From the NCBI GenBank assembly GCA_017886765.1, contig JAGHJI010000018.1:19369-83368 (forward strand): a stretch of DNA of 64,000 nt. The letters are read 5' to 3'. The stretch is from Eubacterium sp. (GTDB lineage Bacteria; Bacillota; Clostridia; Oscillospirales; Acutalibacteraceae). The notes beneath the pieces were generated by a model. That model worked only from the letters and a program-made list of their open reading frames with translations, ran no database searches and was not told where the DNA came from. Made by a program: the position numbers and the translations under genes. Shown in pieces: positions 35,705-45,611 of this stretch. How positions within the stretch are numbered: the stretch's first letter is position 1; the number at the start of each line of letters is the position of its first letter.

Positions 35705-37179
35705 TGGATGACTTCAACAACATGAACCATAATACCGGTAACGGCAGCGGCTCGCAGCCGGGAGGTTCAAGGCCGGATTATTATCAGCCAAACGACAGCA
35801 AAACGTATTATACTTCCCCGACCCAGGAGGAAAACACCACATATCATTATGCCTACAGTCAGAGCAATCAGCAGGCAGAGCAAAATCAATCCTATCAGCC
35901 AAATGACAGCGGATATCATTATTCCCAGGCAACGGGAGGCAGCGAGCCTGTTAAACCGCCGAAGAAAAGTAATGCCGCAAAAATAATTATTATTGTGCTG
36001 GTAATCTGTCTTGTAGCTGCGGCAGTGGGCATAGGCGTCGCGATTGCTTCCTCAACCACAGCAAATAATGACAGCGCGCAGAGCACCACACAGTCACAGT
36101 CCGCTGACGACGCGGCAAAAACACAGCAAAGCGGCGAAGTCGCCCTTACGGACAGCGACAATAATTACACGGTTGCCGGCGTGGCAAATAAGGTTCTGGA
36201 CTCTTGTGTAGGAATAACCGTTTACTCCCAGCAGTCAGACGCTTATAACTACTTCTACGGATATGGTCAGGACAATAACTCCAGCAGTGAACCCACGCAG
36301 TCCGGCGAGGGCTCCGGCGTGCTGATGGCGGAGCAGGACGGAAAAACATATATTCTTACCTGCGCTCATGTTATCAGCGACGGTGACAGCTTTACTGTAA
36401 CGCTTAACGACGGCACCGAGGAAGAGGCACAGATGGTAGGCTATGACGCCCAGACCGATATCGGCGTGCTTTCCATTAACAAAACAGGACTTCAGATTGC
36501 TGAATTTGCGGACAGCGACAATCTCGTAGTCGGCGAGCAGGTCGTTGCAATTGGATGCCCGGGCGGTCTGGAGTTTATGAACTCTCTGACGAGCGGTCAT
36601 ATTTCAGCGCTGGCAAGGCCCATCTCTTCCTCTATCGGATATGATACCGACTGTATCCAGATAGACGCGGCTATCAACCCCGGAAACAGCGGCGGCGCGC
36701 TTTTCAACATGCAGGGACAGGTAATCGGAATCAACTCTTCAAAAATTGCCGCCACGGAGTACGAGGGCATGGGATTTGCCGTTCCTTCATCTACCGCAAT
36801 CGCTACAGCCAACAGTCTGATCAAAGTTGGATACGTTGAAGGCAGAGCCAAACTCGGTATAACCTACAACCAGCTCACCAACTTTAACAATGCGGAAGCC
36901 GTGATCCAGGCTCTTGCGCAGCAGGGCTTTGAGGACGCGGAAGGCGTAATGGTAATAGACAGTGTGGATGAAGAGTCAGACCTTGCGGACAAGGATATCA
37001 GACAGTATGACATGATCGTTGCCGTAAACGGAGAAACCATGACATCAACCGACGTAATGACATCCGTACTCTCTGATTCCAAACCCGGCGACACAATAAA
37101 GCTGACCATCGCCCGTATTGAAAACAATAATATCCGGACCTTTGAGGTGGATTGTGTATTAATTGAATCAAAGGGTTAA
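35704..37179 (+). CDS. HtrA/DegP-like membrane-anchored serine protease with PDZ domain
   Basis: A 491-residue S1C protease. A Gln/Ser/Tyr-rich cytoplasmic N-terminus is followed by one membrane segment (about 92-116), then the trypsin-like domain with His222 (TCAHVIS), Asp252 (TDIGVL) and Ser329 (NPGNSGGALF). A PDZ domain occupies the C-terminal part (about 385-485). It degrades misfolded exported proteins at the outer face of the membrane. Co-translation with the two-component pair suggests direct control of protease level by envelope damage. Confidence 0.95.
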   Translation: MDDFNNMNHNTGNGSGSQPGGSRPDYYQPNDSKTYYTSPTQEENTTYHYAYSQSNQQAEQNQSYQPNDSGYHYSQATGGSEPVKPPKKSNAAKIIIIVLVICLVAAAVGIGVAIASSTTANNDSAQSTTQSQSADDAAKTQQSGEVALTDSDNNYTVAGVANKVLDSCVGITVYSQQSDAYNYFYGYGQDNNSSSEPTQSGEGSGVLMAEQDGKTYILTCAHVISDGDSFTVTLNDGTEEEAQMVGYDAQTDIGVLSINKTGLQIAEFADSDNLVVGEQVVAIGCPGGLEFMNSLTSGHISALARPISSSIGYDTDCIQIDAAINPGNSGGALFNMQGQVIGINSSKIAATEYEGMGFAVPSSTAIATANSLIKVGYVEGRAKLGITYNQLTNFNNAEAVIQALAQQGFEDAEGVMVIDSVDEESDLADKDIRQYDMIVAVNGETMTSTDVMTSVLSDSKPGDTIKLTIARIENNNIRTFEVDCVLIESKG

Positions 37180-37190
37180 AATATAACAAC

Positions 37191-37222
37191 AAAAAGCGCT
37201 CGGTTTCAGCCGAGCGCTTTTT
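37191..37222. terminator. Bidirectional terminator between htrA and lysC
   Basis: AAAAAGCGCTCGG and CCGAGCGCTTTTT form a perfect 13-bp stem with loop TTTCAG. Confidence 0.93.
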
Positions 37223-37243
37223 GTTGTATTCGTTTTTATTAAA

Positions 37244-38446
37244 TTAATCATTTGGAATGAATTTTCTGTGTACGGCCGATACGGCTCTGTCCGCGTCCTC
37301 AGCGTCAATGATGACAGAAATCTTGATTTCAGAGGTTGAGATCATCTGTATATTGATGTTTGTCTCATAGAGCGCTTCAAACATTTTTGACGCAGTGCCG
37401 GGGTGAGACTCCATTCCGGCGCCGACGATGGAAACCTTTGCAACATTTGTATTGCACACGATTTTGCAGTTATCGAGCAGATCCTCCAGAAGCTCAACGG
37501 CAACCGGACCGTTTTCCTTGCTTACGCTGAACACGATATCCTTGGTGCCGTCTCTGCCAAAGGACTGAAGAATGATATCAACATTGATATTCTTGGCAGA
37601 AAGCTTTGAAAAGATTTTAAACGCGATACCCGGGGTATCCTGTAAATTTAAGATTGAAACAAGCGCTACGTCATTGTCCTTGGTTACGCCGCGAATTAAC
37701 ATTTTTTCCATTTTTGTTGCCTCCTTAACAATTGTTCCTGGTACTGGATTAAGTGATGAGAGCACCTCAAGCTCCACTCCGTATTTTTTTGCCATCTCAA
37801 CCGAGCGGTTATTAAGCACCTGCGCGCCCAGCGTAGCCAGCTCAAGCATCTCGTCATATGTGATCTCCTTAAGCTTTTTCGCACCTTCTACTTTTCTCGG
37901 GTCCGCTGTATATACGCCTTCAACATCTGTGAATATCTGGCATCTGTCCGCTTTCAGTGCAGCCGCAATCGCCACTGCCGACGTGTCAGAACCGCCTCTG
38001 CCCAGGGTAGTCAGATCATCATACCTGTTAATACCCTGAAAGCCTGCCACAACCACGATGTTGTGCTTGGCAAGCTCCGCCTGAAGTCTGTTGGGCCTGA
38101 TATTCTTAATTCTTGCCTGGGTATAAATGGAATTTGTGTTAAATCCCGCCTGCCAGCCCAAAAGGCTGATGACCGGATATCCCAGCTTTTCAATTGCCAT
38201 TGCAAGAAGTGAAATGGAGATCTGCTCACCGGCGGTGAGAAGCTGGTCCATTTCTCTCTTATGCGCGTTTGGATTAATCTCGTTTGCCTTGGCAATCAGA
38301 TCATCCGTTGTGTCGCCCTGCGCAGAAACAACAACAATAACGTCGTTACCCTGCTTGTAGGTATCCGTAACGATACGGGCAACATTCATAACTCTTTCAG
38401 CGTCCGCCACTGACGAGCCGCCGAATTTCTGAACAATAAGTCCCAT
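37244..38446 (-). CDS. lysC: Aspartate kinase
   Basis: A 400-residue kinase for the first step of lysine, methionine and threonine synthesis. LIVQKFGGSSVADAERV is the KFGGSS signature, GRGGSDTSAVAIAAAL is the second substrate segment, and two ACT domains fill the C-terminal 140 residues (SILNLQDTPGIAFKIFS and VSIVGAGMESHPGTASKMF), the usual site of feedback by lysine or threonine. It is last in a leftward operon after the ACT gene and hom. GGAGGAC precedes the ATG. No lysine riboswitch is visible. Confidence 0.96.
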   Translation of the reverse strand: MGLIVQKFGGSSVADAERVMNVARIVTDTYKQGNDVIVVVSAQGDTTDDLIAKANEINPNAHKREMDQLLTAGEQISISLLAMAIEKLGYPVISLLGWQAGFNTNSIYTQARIKNIRPNRLQAELAKHNIVVVAGFQGINRYDDLTTLGRGGSDTSAVAIAAALKADRCQIFTDVEGVYTADPRKVEGAKKLKEITYDEMLELATLGAQVLNNRSVEMAKKYGVELEVLSSLNPVPGTIVKEATKMEKMLIRGVTKDNDVALVSILNLQDTPGIAFKIFSKLSAKNINVDIILQSFGRDGTKDIVFSVSKENGPVAVELLEDLLDNCKIVCNTNVAKVSIVGAGMESHPGTASKMFEALYETNINIQMISTSEIKISVIIDAEDADRAVSAVHRKFIPND

Positions 38447-38470
38447 AGTTATGTGTCCTCCTTATTATGA

Positions 38471-39688
38471 TTAATAGTTTGTAACCTTAATTATGTTCAT
38501 GACTTCCATGCCGTTTAACTTTTCTTTCAGTTCATTTTCCGTCATATCGTCTGTTATAAACGCAACCTCATCGGATGGCTGACCGGTACGGGACAGGTAT
38601 TTCACCTCTGAGAACGCGCCGTTTACCTGCGCGTAATCCGCTTTTGCCCTGACATAGAACGGCATTTTTATTGTGCTCTTATAATCGACAACATAATCCT
38701 CGTCGCCTGCGCCCCAGCCAAAGATCTTCTTTCGCTCCGTATGCTTTGCACAGTCAATAATATCAGCAACAACGGCTGAAGCAGTGGGCAGCTTGCCGGC
38801 TCCCGGACCGTAGAAGCACACGTCTCCCACTGCGTCACCGCGAACAAGCACCGCATTGAAAACATCTTTGACCGACGCAAGCTGAGAACCGTTATAGACC
38901 ACAGCCGGACTGACAAAGGCTGCAATGGCATCATCGCTGATATATTTTATCTGACCCAGAAGCTTAATAACGCCGTTGGCAGAATGGATATAGGAAACGT
39001 CCTCGAGGGTAATATTCGATATTCCCTCCGTTTCGACCTGAGAGGGATACACATGCTTTCCGAAAGCAAGGGAAGCCAGAATACATACTTTTCTGCAGGC
39101 GTCATGACCTTCAACATCCGCCGTGGGATCCTTTTCCGCATAGCCTTTATCTTGGGCAAGCTTCAGCGCGTCGGCAAAGGACATACCCTCTTCGATCATC
39201 ATGGTAAGGATAAAGTTCGTAGTGCCGTTAAGTATACCGGCAATGCCCTCAATATGATTTGCGGCAAGGCACTGGGTAAGGGGTCTGATAATCGGGATAC
39301 CGCCGCCCACGGACGCCTCAAACAAATAGTTTGATCCGCTTTCCTCGGCAGCCTGCAGGAGTTCCAGTCCCTTCTGGGCAACAAGCTCCTTATTGGAGGT
39401 AACCACACTTTTACCTGCCTTTAAAAGTTTCATCGTGAAATCAAAAGCGGGATTTACGCCGCCCATCGTCTCCGCAACGATTTTAATTTCAGGATCATTT
39501 AAAATATCGTTAAAATCCTTGGTAAACAGAGCCTCATGCGCGTCTCCAGGAAATTCACGCAAATCCAGTATGCGTGAAACCTCCAGCGTTTCTCCGCCCG
39601 TTTTTTTGGGAATAATATCACTGTGCGTTTCAATGACTTCAACCACTCCGGAACCTACCGTTCCGTATCCCATAACTGCAACTTTCAT
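38471..39688 (-). CDS. hom: Homoserine dehydrogenase
   Basis: A 405-residue enzyme reducing aspartate semialdehyde to homoserine. KVAVMGYGTVGSGVVEVIE is the Rossmann loop, ANHIEGIAGILNGTTNFILTMM the family signature, and ADVEGHDACRKVCILA holds catalytic Asp and Lys. A C-terminal ACT domain is present (about 335-405; PFYVRAKADYAQ...). It lies 3 bases after the ACT-protein gene and 24 bases before lysC. Confidence 0.96.
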   Translation of the reverse strand: MKVAVMGYGTVGSGVVEVIETHSDIIPKKTGGETLEVSRILDLREFPGDAHEALFTKDFNDILNDPEIKIVAETMGGVNPAFDFTMKLLKAGKSVVTSNKELVAQKGLELLQAAEESGSNYLFEASVGGGIPIIRPLTQCLAANHIEGIAGILNGTTNFILTMMIEEGMSFADALKLAQDKGYAEKDPTADVEGHDACRKVCILASLAFGKHVYPSQVETEGISNITLEDVSYIHSANGVIKLLGQIKYISDDAIAAFVSPAVVYNGSQLASVKDVFNAVLVRGDAVGDVCFYGPGAGKLPTASAVVADIIDCAKHTERKKIFGWGAGDEDYVVDYKSTIKMPFYVRAKADYAQVNGAFSEVKYLSRTGQPSDEVAFITDDMTENELKEKLNGMEVMNIIKVTNY

Positions 39689-39691
39689 TTA

Positions 39692-40147
39692 TTAACCTCC
39701 TGATAACACATTTTTATCGCTTAAATTCACGGAATTTACACCGTTGATTTTTTTTATTTTTTCAATCATCTGCTGAGAGGTGACGGTCATCTCAGTAACT
39801 CTGACCGTTACCGACACATCGGCAACGGAATTTACCGGAACGCTCTGGCTGACAGAAAGCACATTCGCCCCCGCCCTGTAAAGCTCGTTCATCAGCGCGG
39901 AAAGCACACCGGCGTTGTCCTTAAGCTTAGCATTTATTGTAACGGTCTCCTCACTGGCGAGGGGATTGTATTCAAAAATCGCGTCCTTGTATTTATAGTA
40001 TGTGCTTCTTGAAATTCCTGCCATTCTGGCAGCCTGGGTAGCATTTGCCGCTTCTCCCGACGCAAGATAATTTTTGGCTTTGATAACCTTTTCAAAAACA
40101 GGGGGAAGGATGCTTGAATTGACAAGAAAATAATTTACATTACTCAT
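39692..40147 (-). CDS. ACT domain protein, PheB/UPF0735-like, probable regulator
   Basis: A 151-residue protein. The N-terminus carries a helix-turn-helix-like stretch (ASGEAANATQAARMAGISRSTYYKYKDAIFEY) and the C-terminus an ACT domain (TINAKLKDNAGVLSALMNELYRAGANVLSVSQ). This is the PheB/YszB-type arrangement seen next to hom in many Firmicutes. It may sense an amino acid and regulate this operon, but the family is not well characterised. It is the first gene; GGAGGAC lies upstream of the ATG. Confidence 0.9.
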   Translation of the reverse strand: MSNVNYFLVNSSILPPVFEKVIKAKNYLASGEAANATQAARMAGISRSTYYKYKDAIFEYNPLASEETVTINAKLKDNAGVLSALMNELYRAGANVLSVSQSVPVNSVADVSVTVRVTEMTVTSQQMIEKIKKINGVNSVNLSDKNVLSGG

Positions 40148-40201
40148 TATAATTGTCCTCCGTGTGCGGACAGTTGTTCTGCTGTGAAAAACACTTTCTA
40201 T

Positions 40202-40230
40202 ATATTAGCAAAAAACGTCAAAAGTATCAA
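40202..40230 (-). promoter_or_regulatory. Promoter of the ACT-hom-lysC operon
   Basis: On the minus strand TTGATA (40230-40225), a 17-base spacer, TAATAT (40207-40202). Confidence 0.65.
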
Positions 40231-40347
40231 GCCCTAATTTAAAAAAAGTTCACATATTTATTCTATTTTTCCCTTGATAAATACCCATAGTTGAATTATT
40301 ATAATATTAACCATATATAAGCGTATATATAAAAAGGAAGTTGAATT

Positions 40348-41496
40348 ATGCCGGATAAGGTGAAAAAAAGAAGAGACGCGATAATTAACGTTGCTTTCGC
40401 CGCGATGATACTGGGACTGATCTATGTTTTCTTTAAGTATTGTTTCGGCGTTACCGCTCCGTTTCTTCTGTCGTTCTTCTTTGCGGTTCTGCTTCAGAAG
40501 CCGCTGAGACATCTCGACAAAAAAACAAAAAACAAGTTTCACACGCTTTGGTCGCTGCTGCTTGTACTGCTGTGTATCATCATCATCCTTGGTCCCGTCA
40601 TTACAATCATTGCGTTGATCGGGCGCGAGATCGGCAGCTTTATATCCTATCTCACGGACCAGCTCAGCGATCTGCCCGCATTTCTGGCAACTCTGGAAAA
40701 AGAAATTCTTAATCTGCTGCAATTTTTGCCGGACAGTGTTTACACCACCGTTTCTGACACGATCTCGGATTTTTTCAGCAGAATGATTAACAATTTTGAT
40801 TTAAGCGAGCTTGGAATTGATATGAACTCAATCACAAGCGGCCTGACGACAGGCGTAAGCGGAATTTTCGGCGTGGTAAGGAACATACCCTCCATACTGA
40901 TTGGAATCGTTATTGGTATTATCGCGTGGATATTCTTTACCAAGGATTACGATTATATTGTTCATTTCATTAAGCTGCAGCTGCCTGAAGGAAAGAAAAA
41001 CATACTGAGCGAAATGAAGCAGATCTTTTCCAGCACGGTGCTGAAAATGGTGAGAGCTTACGCACTGATCATGTTCATCACCTTCTGCGAGCTTTTCCTT
41101 GGTCTGTCCATACTCAACTGGACGGGCATTATGCACAATAATTATATATTTATGATCGCCATAGCCATAGCTGTTTTTGACATTCTTCCGGTGGCTGGCT
41201 CCGGCGGAATCCTGATTCCCTGGTCCATTATAAGTCTTGTCCTCGGTGATTACTCAAAAGCGATAGGACTGATTGTCATCTATGTAGTCATATCGGTTAT
41301 CCGTCAGTATATTGAGCCTAAGATTGTCGGCTCATCCCTGGGTGTTCATCCCATTGTCACGCTTGCCGGACTTTATTTCGGCCTAAAGTTGTTCGGCTTT
41401 TTGGGTATGTTTATCGTACCGATTACCGTTATGACATTAAAAGCGTTTAACGATGCCGGCAGAATCCACCTTTACAATTCTCCGGACAGGAATTAA
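40348..41496 (+). CDS. AI-2E family (UPF0118) membrane transporter
   Basis: A 382-residue protein with about eight membrane helices and a soluble middle segment (about 95-175). The conserved C-terminal part includes VAIFDILPVAGSGGILIPW and YIEPKIVGSSLGVHPIVTLAGLYFGLKLFGFLGMF, typical of YtvI/TqsA-like proteins. Members are linked to export of AI-2, sodium/proton exchange or other small solutes, so the substrate is open. AAGGAAG lies before the ATG. It is monocistronic. Confidence 0.9.
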   Translation: MPDKVKKRRDAIINVAFAAMILGLIYVFFKYCFGVTAPFLLSFFFAVLLQKPLRHLDKKTKNKFHTLWSLLLVLLCIIIILGPVITIIALIGREIGSFISYLTDQLSDLPAFLATLEKEILNLLQFLPDSVYTTVSDTISDFFSRMINNFDLSELGIDMNSITSGLTTGVSGIFGVVRNIPSILIGIVIGIIAWIFFTKDYDYIVHFIKLQLPEGKKNILSEMKQIFSSTVLKMVRAYALIMFITFCELFLGLSILNWTGIMHNNYIFMIAIAIAVFDILPVAGSGGILIPWSIISLVLGDYSKAIGLIVIYVVISVIRQYIEPKIVGSSLGVHPIVTLAGLYFGLKLFGFLGMFIVPITVMTLKAFNDAGRIHLYNSPDRN

Positions 41497-41524
41497 CCTA
41501 TAGCATAATATCGTTTTGAGCAAC

Positions 41525-41556
41525 AAAAAATCGGGCGGTTTTACTGCCCGATTCTT
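41525..41556. terminator. Bidirectional terminator between the AI-2E gene and iolE
   Basis: AATCGGGC and GCCCGATT pair around GGTTTTACT, with A/T runs on both sides. Confidence 0.8.
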
Positions 41557-41562
41557 TATATT

Positions 41563-42462
41563 TTAAAGCCCCGTGTTTTCAGCAATATACTTTCTTGCCT
41601 TGACGGCATACGCAAACGGATTCGCTTTGGCAGGGTCCTGCTCAGCCTCAACAACTACCCAGCCCTCATAATCATTTTCAGCAAGGATATCAAATATAGG
41701 CTTGAAATCAACGTCGCCGTCCCCGGGTACGGTGAACACACCCGCCCTTACCGCGTCAAGGAAAGACATATGCTGCGGTACAACCTGATTGTTATAAACA
41801 TCCAGCCTTACATCTTTAAGGTGAACGTGCTTAACTCTGTTTATGTACTTTTTAAGCACGGGAACAGGGTCAATACCTGCAAAGGTAAGATGACCGGAGT
41901 CGAAAAGGAGGTACACAAGCTCCGGATCGGTAAGCTCCATGAGCTTGTCGATTTCCTCAACGGTCTGCACGCCGGTGCCCATATGGTGATGCACCGTAAA
42001 GTACATACCCTTTGACCTGGCATAAGCGCCCATCTCATTAAACCCTTTTGCAACCGTTTCCCATTCCTCGTCGGTATAATAGGGCTTTTCATCCAGGATA
42101 GATTTGTCAAGACAGCCCTGGATGGAATTGCCCTGCTCAGAAGCGCCGATAACCTTGGCGCCTAACTTATGCAGCTTGTCGCAATGCGCCTTGAACGCCT
42201 CAATGGTTTCTTCATAAGGCTTTGAGGTCAGGTAGGAAGAGAACCAGGCATTGCAGATCTGAAGCCCTCTGATGTCAAGATACTGCTTTAAAACATCGGG
42301 GTCAGCGGGATATTTATTGCCGATTTCCGAGCCCTTAAAACCGGCGAGCGCCATTTCGCTTATGCACTGCTCAAAGGTATTTTCAGCGCCCAGATCCGGC
42401 ATATCGTCATTTGTCCAGCCGATTGGAGCAATAGCAAGTTTTACTTTGTTTGAATCCAGCAT
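41563..42462 (-). CDS. iolE: Inosose dehydratase
   Basis: A 299-residue TIM-barrel enzyme of the xylose isomerase-like class. It starts [19 protein letters not shown], the hallmark of IolE, and carries metal ligands in [31 protein letters not shown] and VVVEAEQDP. It dehydrates 2-keto-myo-inositol to 3D-trihydroxycyclohexane-1,2-dione, the substrate of IolD encoded just upstream. AAAGGAAT precedes the ATG. It is the last gene of the iolG-iolD-iolE cluster. Confidence 0.95.
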   Translation of the reverse strand: MLDSNKVKLAIAPIGWTNDDMPDLGAENTFEQCISEMALAGFKGSEIGNKYPADPDVLKQYLDIRGLQICNAWFSSYLTSKPYEETIEAFKAHCDKLHKLGAKVIGASEQGNSIQGCLDKSILDEKPYYTDEEWETVAKGFNEMGAYARSKGMYFTVHHHMGTGVQTVEEIDKLMELTDPELVYLLFDSGHLTFAGIDPVPVLKKYINRVKHVHLKDVRLDVYNNQVVPQHMSFLDAVRAGVFTVPGDGDVDFKPIFDILAENDYEGWVVVEAEQDPAKANPFAYAVKARKYIAENTGL

Positions 42463-42507
42463 TTTTTATTCCTTTCAAAAATATATTTAACAAATAAAGA
42501 TATAAAT

Positions 42508-44361
42508 TTAGTAATCAAAAGTTTCTTTAATATGCGCCTGCATATCCTCATAGGCCGCCGCAACGGTTTCTGACTTTGAAACCTCGGCAACACCGACTCT
42601 CCACCAGGACTCAAAACCGGGCGTCATCGTCTTTGGCAGGACTTTGATATCAAACAGGCAGGAAACCGTCTGCTTTTTCGCGTCCTCAAGAGCGGCACGC
42701 AGTTCGTCGGAGGTACGGCAGGTATATCCCTTTGCGCCGTAGCCTTCAGCGATTTTCGCAAAATCCGGATCAATTTCGGCACCGTCTAGCATACCCGTTA
42801 CCGGATTTCTTGCGCGGAATATTGTACCGAAAGTATCTGTTCCCTGATTATTCTGGAGATTTTCAATACAGCCCCATCCCATATTGTCAAAGAGACAGAC
42901 GTTGATCTTAAGACCCTCCTGCAGTGCGGTATAGAGCTCACTGTGGCCCATAAGGAAGGAACCGTCACCGCAGAACGTATAAACCTCCGACTCCGGCTTG
43001 GCAAGCTTTGCGCCGAGAGCGCCGTTCACCTCATAGCCCATATTGGAATAACCGTATTCCATATGGTATGTACCTCTGTCCTTGGGTCTGAACAATCTCT
43101 GCATATCGCCGGGAAGTGAGCCTGCGGAGCCCAGGGCGATGGCATCGTCGTCCATAAATTCATTAATGATACCGAGAGCAAGCGTCTGGTTGAGTCCGCC
43201 TTCCAGCTCCGTTGAATAATATTCATCAACGATTGCGTCCCATTCCGCCTTGGCTTTGGCAATTTCATCCGTATAAACGGATTTATAACCGTCACAGGAT
43301 TGGATAAGTGCCGAAATGGCTTCCTTCGCGTCGGCGATAATCGCCTCAGCGTCCATTTTATAAGCGTCAAAGGGACAGACATTGATGCCCAGAACTTTTC
43401 TGTTTTCATTGAACAGCCACTTGGAAGAGGTTGTGAAATCGGAAAAACGGGTGCCCACACCGATAACAAGATCGGCATCTTTGGCAATCACATTTGCCGC
43501 CTTGCCGCCCGTTACGCCGATACCGCCGAGATTGAGCGGATGCTTCCAGTCGATAATACCCTTACCTGCCTGGGTCTCACCGATAGGTATATTATATTTT
43601 TCGGCAAATTCCTGCAATTTCTTTTCAGCCTCGCTGTATCTTACGCCGCCGCCGCAGACAATAATCGGCTTTTTCGCGCTCTTGATAAGCTTGGTGGCTC
43701 TTTCAAGCTGTGACGCCGAAATCGGACGTCTGTCCATATGCCATACACGTTTAGCAAGAAAATGCTCGGGATAATCATATGCTTCTCCCTCCACATCCTG
43801 CGGCATGGCAAGGCAAACGGCGCCCGTGTCAGCAGGGTCTGTCAGAACACGCATTGCGTTAAGGCAGGCAGTCATAAGCTGCTCAGGCCTGCTGATCCTG
43901 TCAAAATAGTGGCATACGCCTTTGAAAGCGTCCGTTACCGTTCTCCCGTAGTTGTCAAAAAACTCAGCCTGCTGCAGAACAGGGTCGGGCTGACGGCAGG
44001 CGAAAGTATCGCCGGGAAGAACAAGCAGCGGAATTCTGTTCGCCGTAGCGCAGCCGCAGGCGGTCACCATATTTGTGGCCCCGGGGCCGATGGAGGAAAC
44101 GCAGGGAATAATCGCTTTTCTGTCCATCTGCTTTGCGTAAGCCACGGCGGCAAGCGCCATATTCTGCTCATTTTTCCCCTGATAGAATTTCAGGTTGTGG
44201 CCGCCCTGCTCCAGCGCCTGACCGACGCCCACAACGCAGCCGTGACCGAAAATGCCGAAAATGCCGTTTACAAATTTGGTTTCGACACCGTCACATTCAA
44301 TATACTGATTGTCAAGGAACTTTACAAGCGCCTGTGACATGGTAAGTCTGATACGTTTCAT
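42508..44361 (-). CDS. iolD: 3D-(3,5/4)-trihydroxycyclohexane-1,2-dione hydrolase
   Basis: A 617-residue thiamine-diphosphate enzyme that opens the inositol-derived ring to 5-deoxyglucuronate. RLTMSQALVKFLDNQY and GIFGIFGHGCVVGVGQAL mark IolD rather than acetolactate synthase. The cofactor-binding region YTFCGDGSFLMGHSELYTALQEGLKINVCLFDN is intact with its GDG and downstream Asn. It starts 6 bases after the iolG stop, so the two are coupled. Length is normal for IolD. Confidence 0.95.
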   Translation of the reverse strand: MKRIRLTMSQALVKFLDNQYIECDGVETKFVNGIFGIFGHGCVVGVGQALEQGGHNLKFYQGKNEQNMALAAVAYAKQMDRKAIIPCVSSIGPGATNMVTACGCATANRIPLLVLPGDTFACRQPDPVLQQAEFFDNYGRTVTDAFKGVCHYFDRISRPEQLMTACLNAMRVLTDPADTGAVCLAMPQDVEGEAYDYPEHFLAKRVWHMDRRPISASQLERATKLIKSAKKPIIVCGGGVRYSEAEKKLQEFAEKYNIPIGETQAGKGIIDWKHPLNLGGIGVTGGKAANVIAKDADLVIGVGTRFSDFTTSSKWLFNENRKVLGINVCPFDAYKMDAEAIIADAKEAISALIQSCDGYKSVYTDEIAKAKAEWDAIVDEYYSTELEGGLNQTLALGIINEFMDDDAIALGSAGSLPGDMQRLFRPKDRGTYHMEYGYSNMGYEVNGALGAKLAKPESEVYTFCGDGSFLMGHSELYTALQEGLKINVCLFDNMGWGCIENLQNNQGTDTFGTIFRARNPVTGMLDGAEIDPDFAKIAEGYGAKGYTCRTSDELRAALEDAKKQTVSCLFDIKVLPKTMTPGFESWWRVGVAEVSKSETVAAAYEDMQAHIKETFDY

Positions 44362-44367
44362 TCTAAT

Positions 44368-45381
44368 TTAATCCTCTATTTCCGAAAGTTTGACCGGTCT
44401 GTTTTCCTTTACCGAAAGCTTGGCGGCAAGGCCCAGACGAAGCGCCTCCAGCCCGTCATATACCGTTGTCTTGGTTTCCTTATCATGAACGACACAGTCG
44501 ATGAACTCCGTCATTTCGTCCGTAAAGGACTGCATATATCTTTCAAGGAAGAAATAAAGCGGCTTATCCGTAGTGGCGCCGTTTTCATCCATAAACTCAA
44601 CACGGGTAGGCGTATCATTTGAAGCGCTTGCTTGACCCTTTTTGCCGAACACCTCAAGTCTCTGGTCATAGCCGTAAGCAGCCTTGCGGCAGTTATCAAT
44701 AACGCCGATGGCACCGCTCTTGAACTTAAGCGCTACAAGAGCTGTATCCACATCCCCTGCTTCGCCGATAGCCGGATCGACAGTTACGGCCGCGTTTGCA
44801 TAGACCTCTTCCACCTCGCCGCCGATAAAGCGCGCCATATCAAAATCATGTACCGTCATATCAAGGAAGATACCGCCGGATACCTTAACATATGAAATGG
44901 GGGGCGGTTCCGGATCTCTTGAAGTGATCTTGATGGTCTGGAGCTCACCGATCTTTCCTTTGTTCGCCAGATCCTTGATGTGAGCGAAATTATGGTCATA
45001 ACGGCGGTTAAAGCCGATCTGGAGCTTGACTCCGGCTTCATCAACAGCTTTAATAACAGCCTTGATTTTTTCTACCGTCAGATCAACGGGTTTTTCACAA
45101 AAGATATGCTTGCCTGCTTTGGCAGCCTCAATAGCGATATCCGCGTGCGTGTCCGTAGACGAGCAGATGAGCACCGCCTTGATTTCCGGATTGTTTAATA
45201 TCTCATGATAGTCCTCATAATAATTGGGAATACCCAGCTCACCGGCTAATTTCTTTGCTCCGTCCACATAAATGTCGGAAACAGCCACGATCTCAGCCTG
45301 TGGTATGTGGTATGTAATTGACTTTGCGTGCACCTGACCGATGCGTCCGGCACCTATGATACCGACCTTAAGCTTTTCCAT
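44368..45381 (-). CDS. iolG: Myo-inositol 2-dehydrogenase
   Basis: A 337-residue Gfo/Idh/MocA oxidoreductase. VGIIGAGRIGQVHAKS is the Rossmann loop, FCEKPVDLT holds the conserved Lys, and GGIFLDMTVHDFDMARFIGG carries the catalytic Asp-x-x-x-His. It oxidises myo-inositol to 2-keto-myo-inositol with NAD+, and its place upstream of iolD and iolE makes inositol the likely substrate. iolA, iolB, iolC and a transporter are not in the window. Confidence 0.95.
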   Translation of the reverse strand: MEKLKVGIIGAGRIGQVHAKSITYHIPQAEIVAVSDIYVDGAKKLAGELGIPNYYEDYHEILNNPEIKAVLICSSTDTHADIAIEAAKAGKHIFCEKPVDLTVEKIKAVIKAVDEAGVKLQIGFNRRYDHNFAHIKDLANKGKIGELQTIKITSRDPEPPPISYVKVSGGIFLDMTVHDFDMARFIGGEVEEVYANAAVTVDPAIGEAGDVDTALVALKFKSGAIGVIDNCRKAAYGYDQRLEVFGKKGQASASNDTPTRVEFMDENGATTDKPLYFFLERYMQSFTDEMTEFIDCVVHDKETKTTVYDGLEALRLGLAAKLSVKENRPVKLSEIED

Positions 45382-45445
45382 AAATTTTACCTCTCATTTT
45401 GTATTTTCAGGCATGTTTTACACACGCCTTATTTTACCGTTTTTA

Positions 45446-45474
45446 ATGATACCATAACGAAATATAGAATTCAA
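45446..45474 (-). promoter_or_regulatory. Promoter of iolG-iolD-iolE
   Basis: On the minus strand TTGAAT (45474-45469), a 17-base spacer, TATCAT (45451-45446). I see no clear operator, so repression by an IolR-type protein is not supported here. Confidence 0.65.
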
Positions 45475-45524
45475 TAAATAATAATAAACAATTGTAAATA
45501 TTTTTTGTGACAAGTGTTAAAATA

Positions 45525-45553
45525 TTGCAATAGAGAAAAAATATATGTATAAT
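45525..45553 (+). promoter_or_regulatory. Promoter of the TSCPD gene
   Basis: TTGCAA (45525-45530), a 17-base spacer, TATAAT (45548-45553). Confidence 0.65.
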
Positions 45554-45611
45554 GTTATATATACTATAAAAAGCAGAAAAATATGTGTACATAACTAAGG
45601 AGAATAAAAAG

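Noticed and set aside
37244-40147. Lysine or threonine-responsive leader for hom-lysC
   Set aside because: The leader between the promoter near 40202 and the first start at 40147 is only about 50 bases, too short for an L-box, T-box or peptide attenuator.
43738-44337. 199-residue plus-strand ORF
   Set aside because: Antisense to iolD; no SD and no domain.
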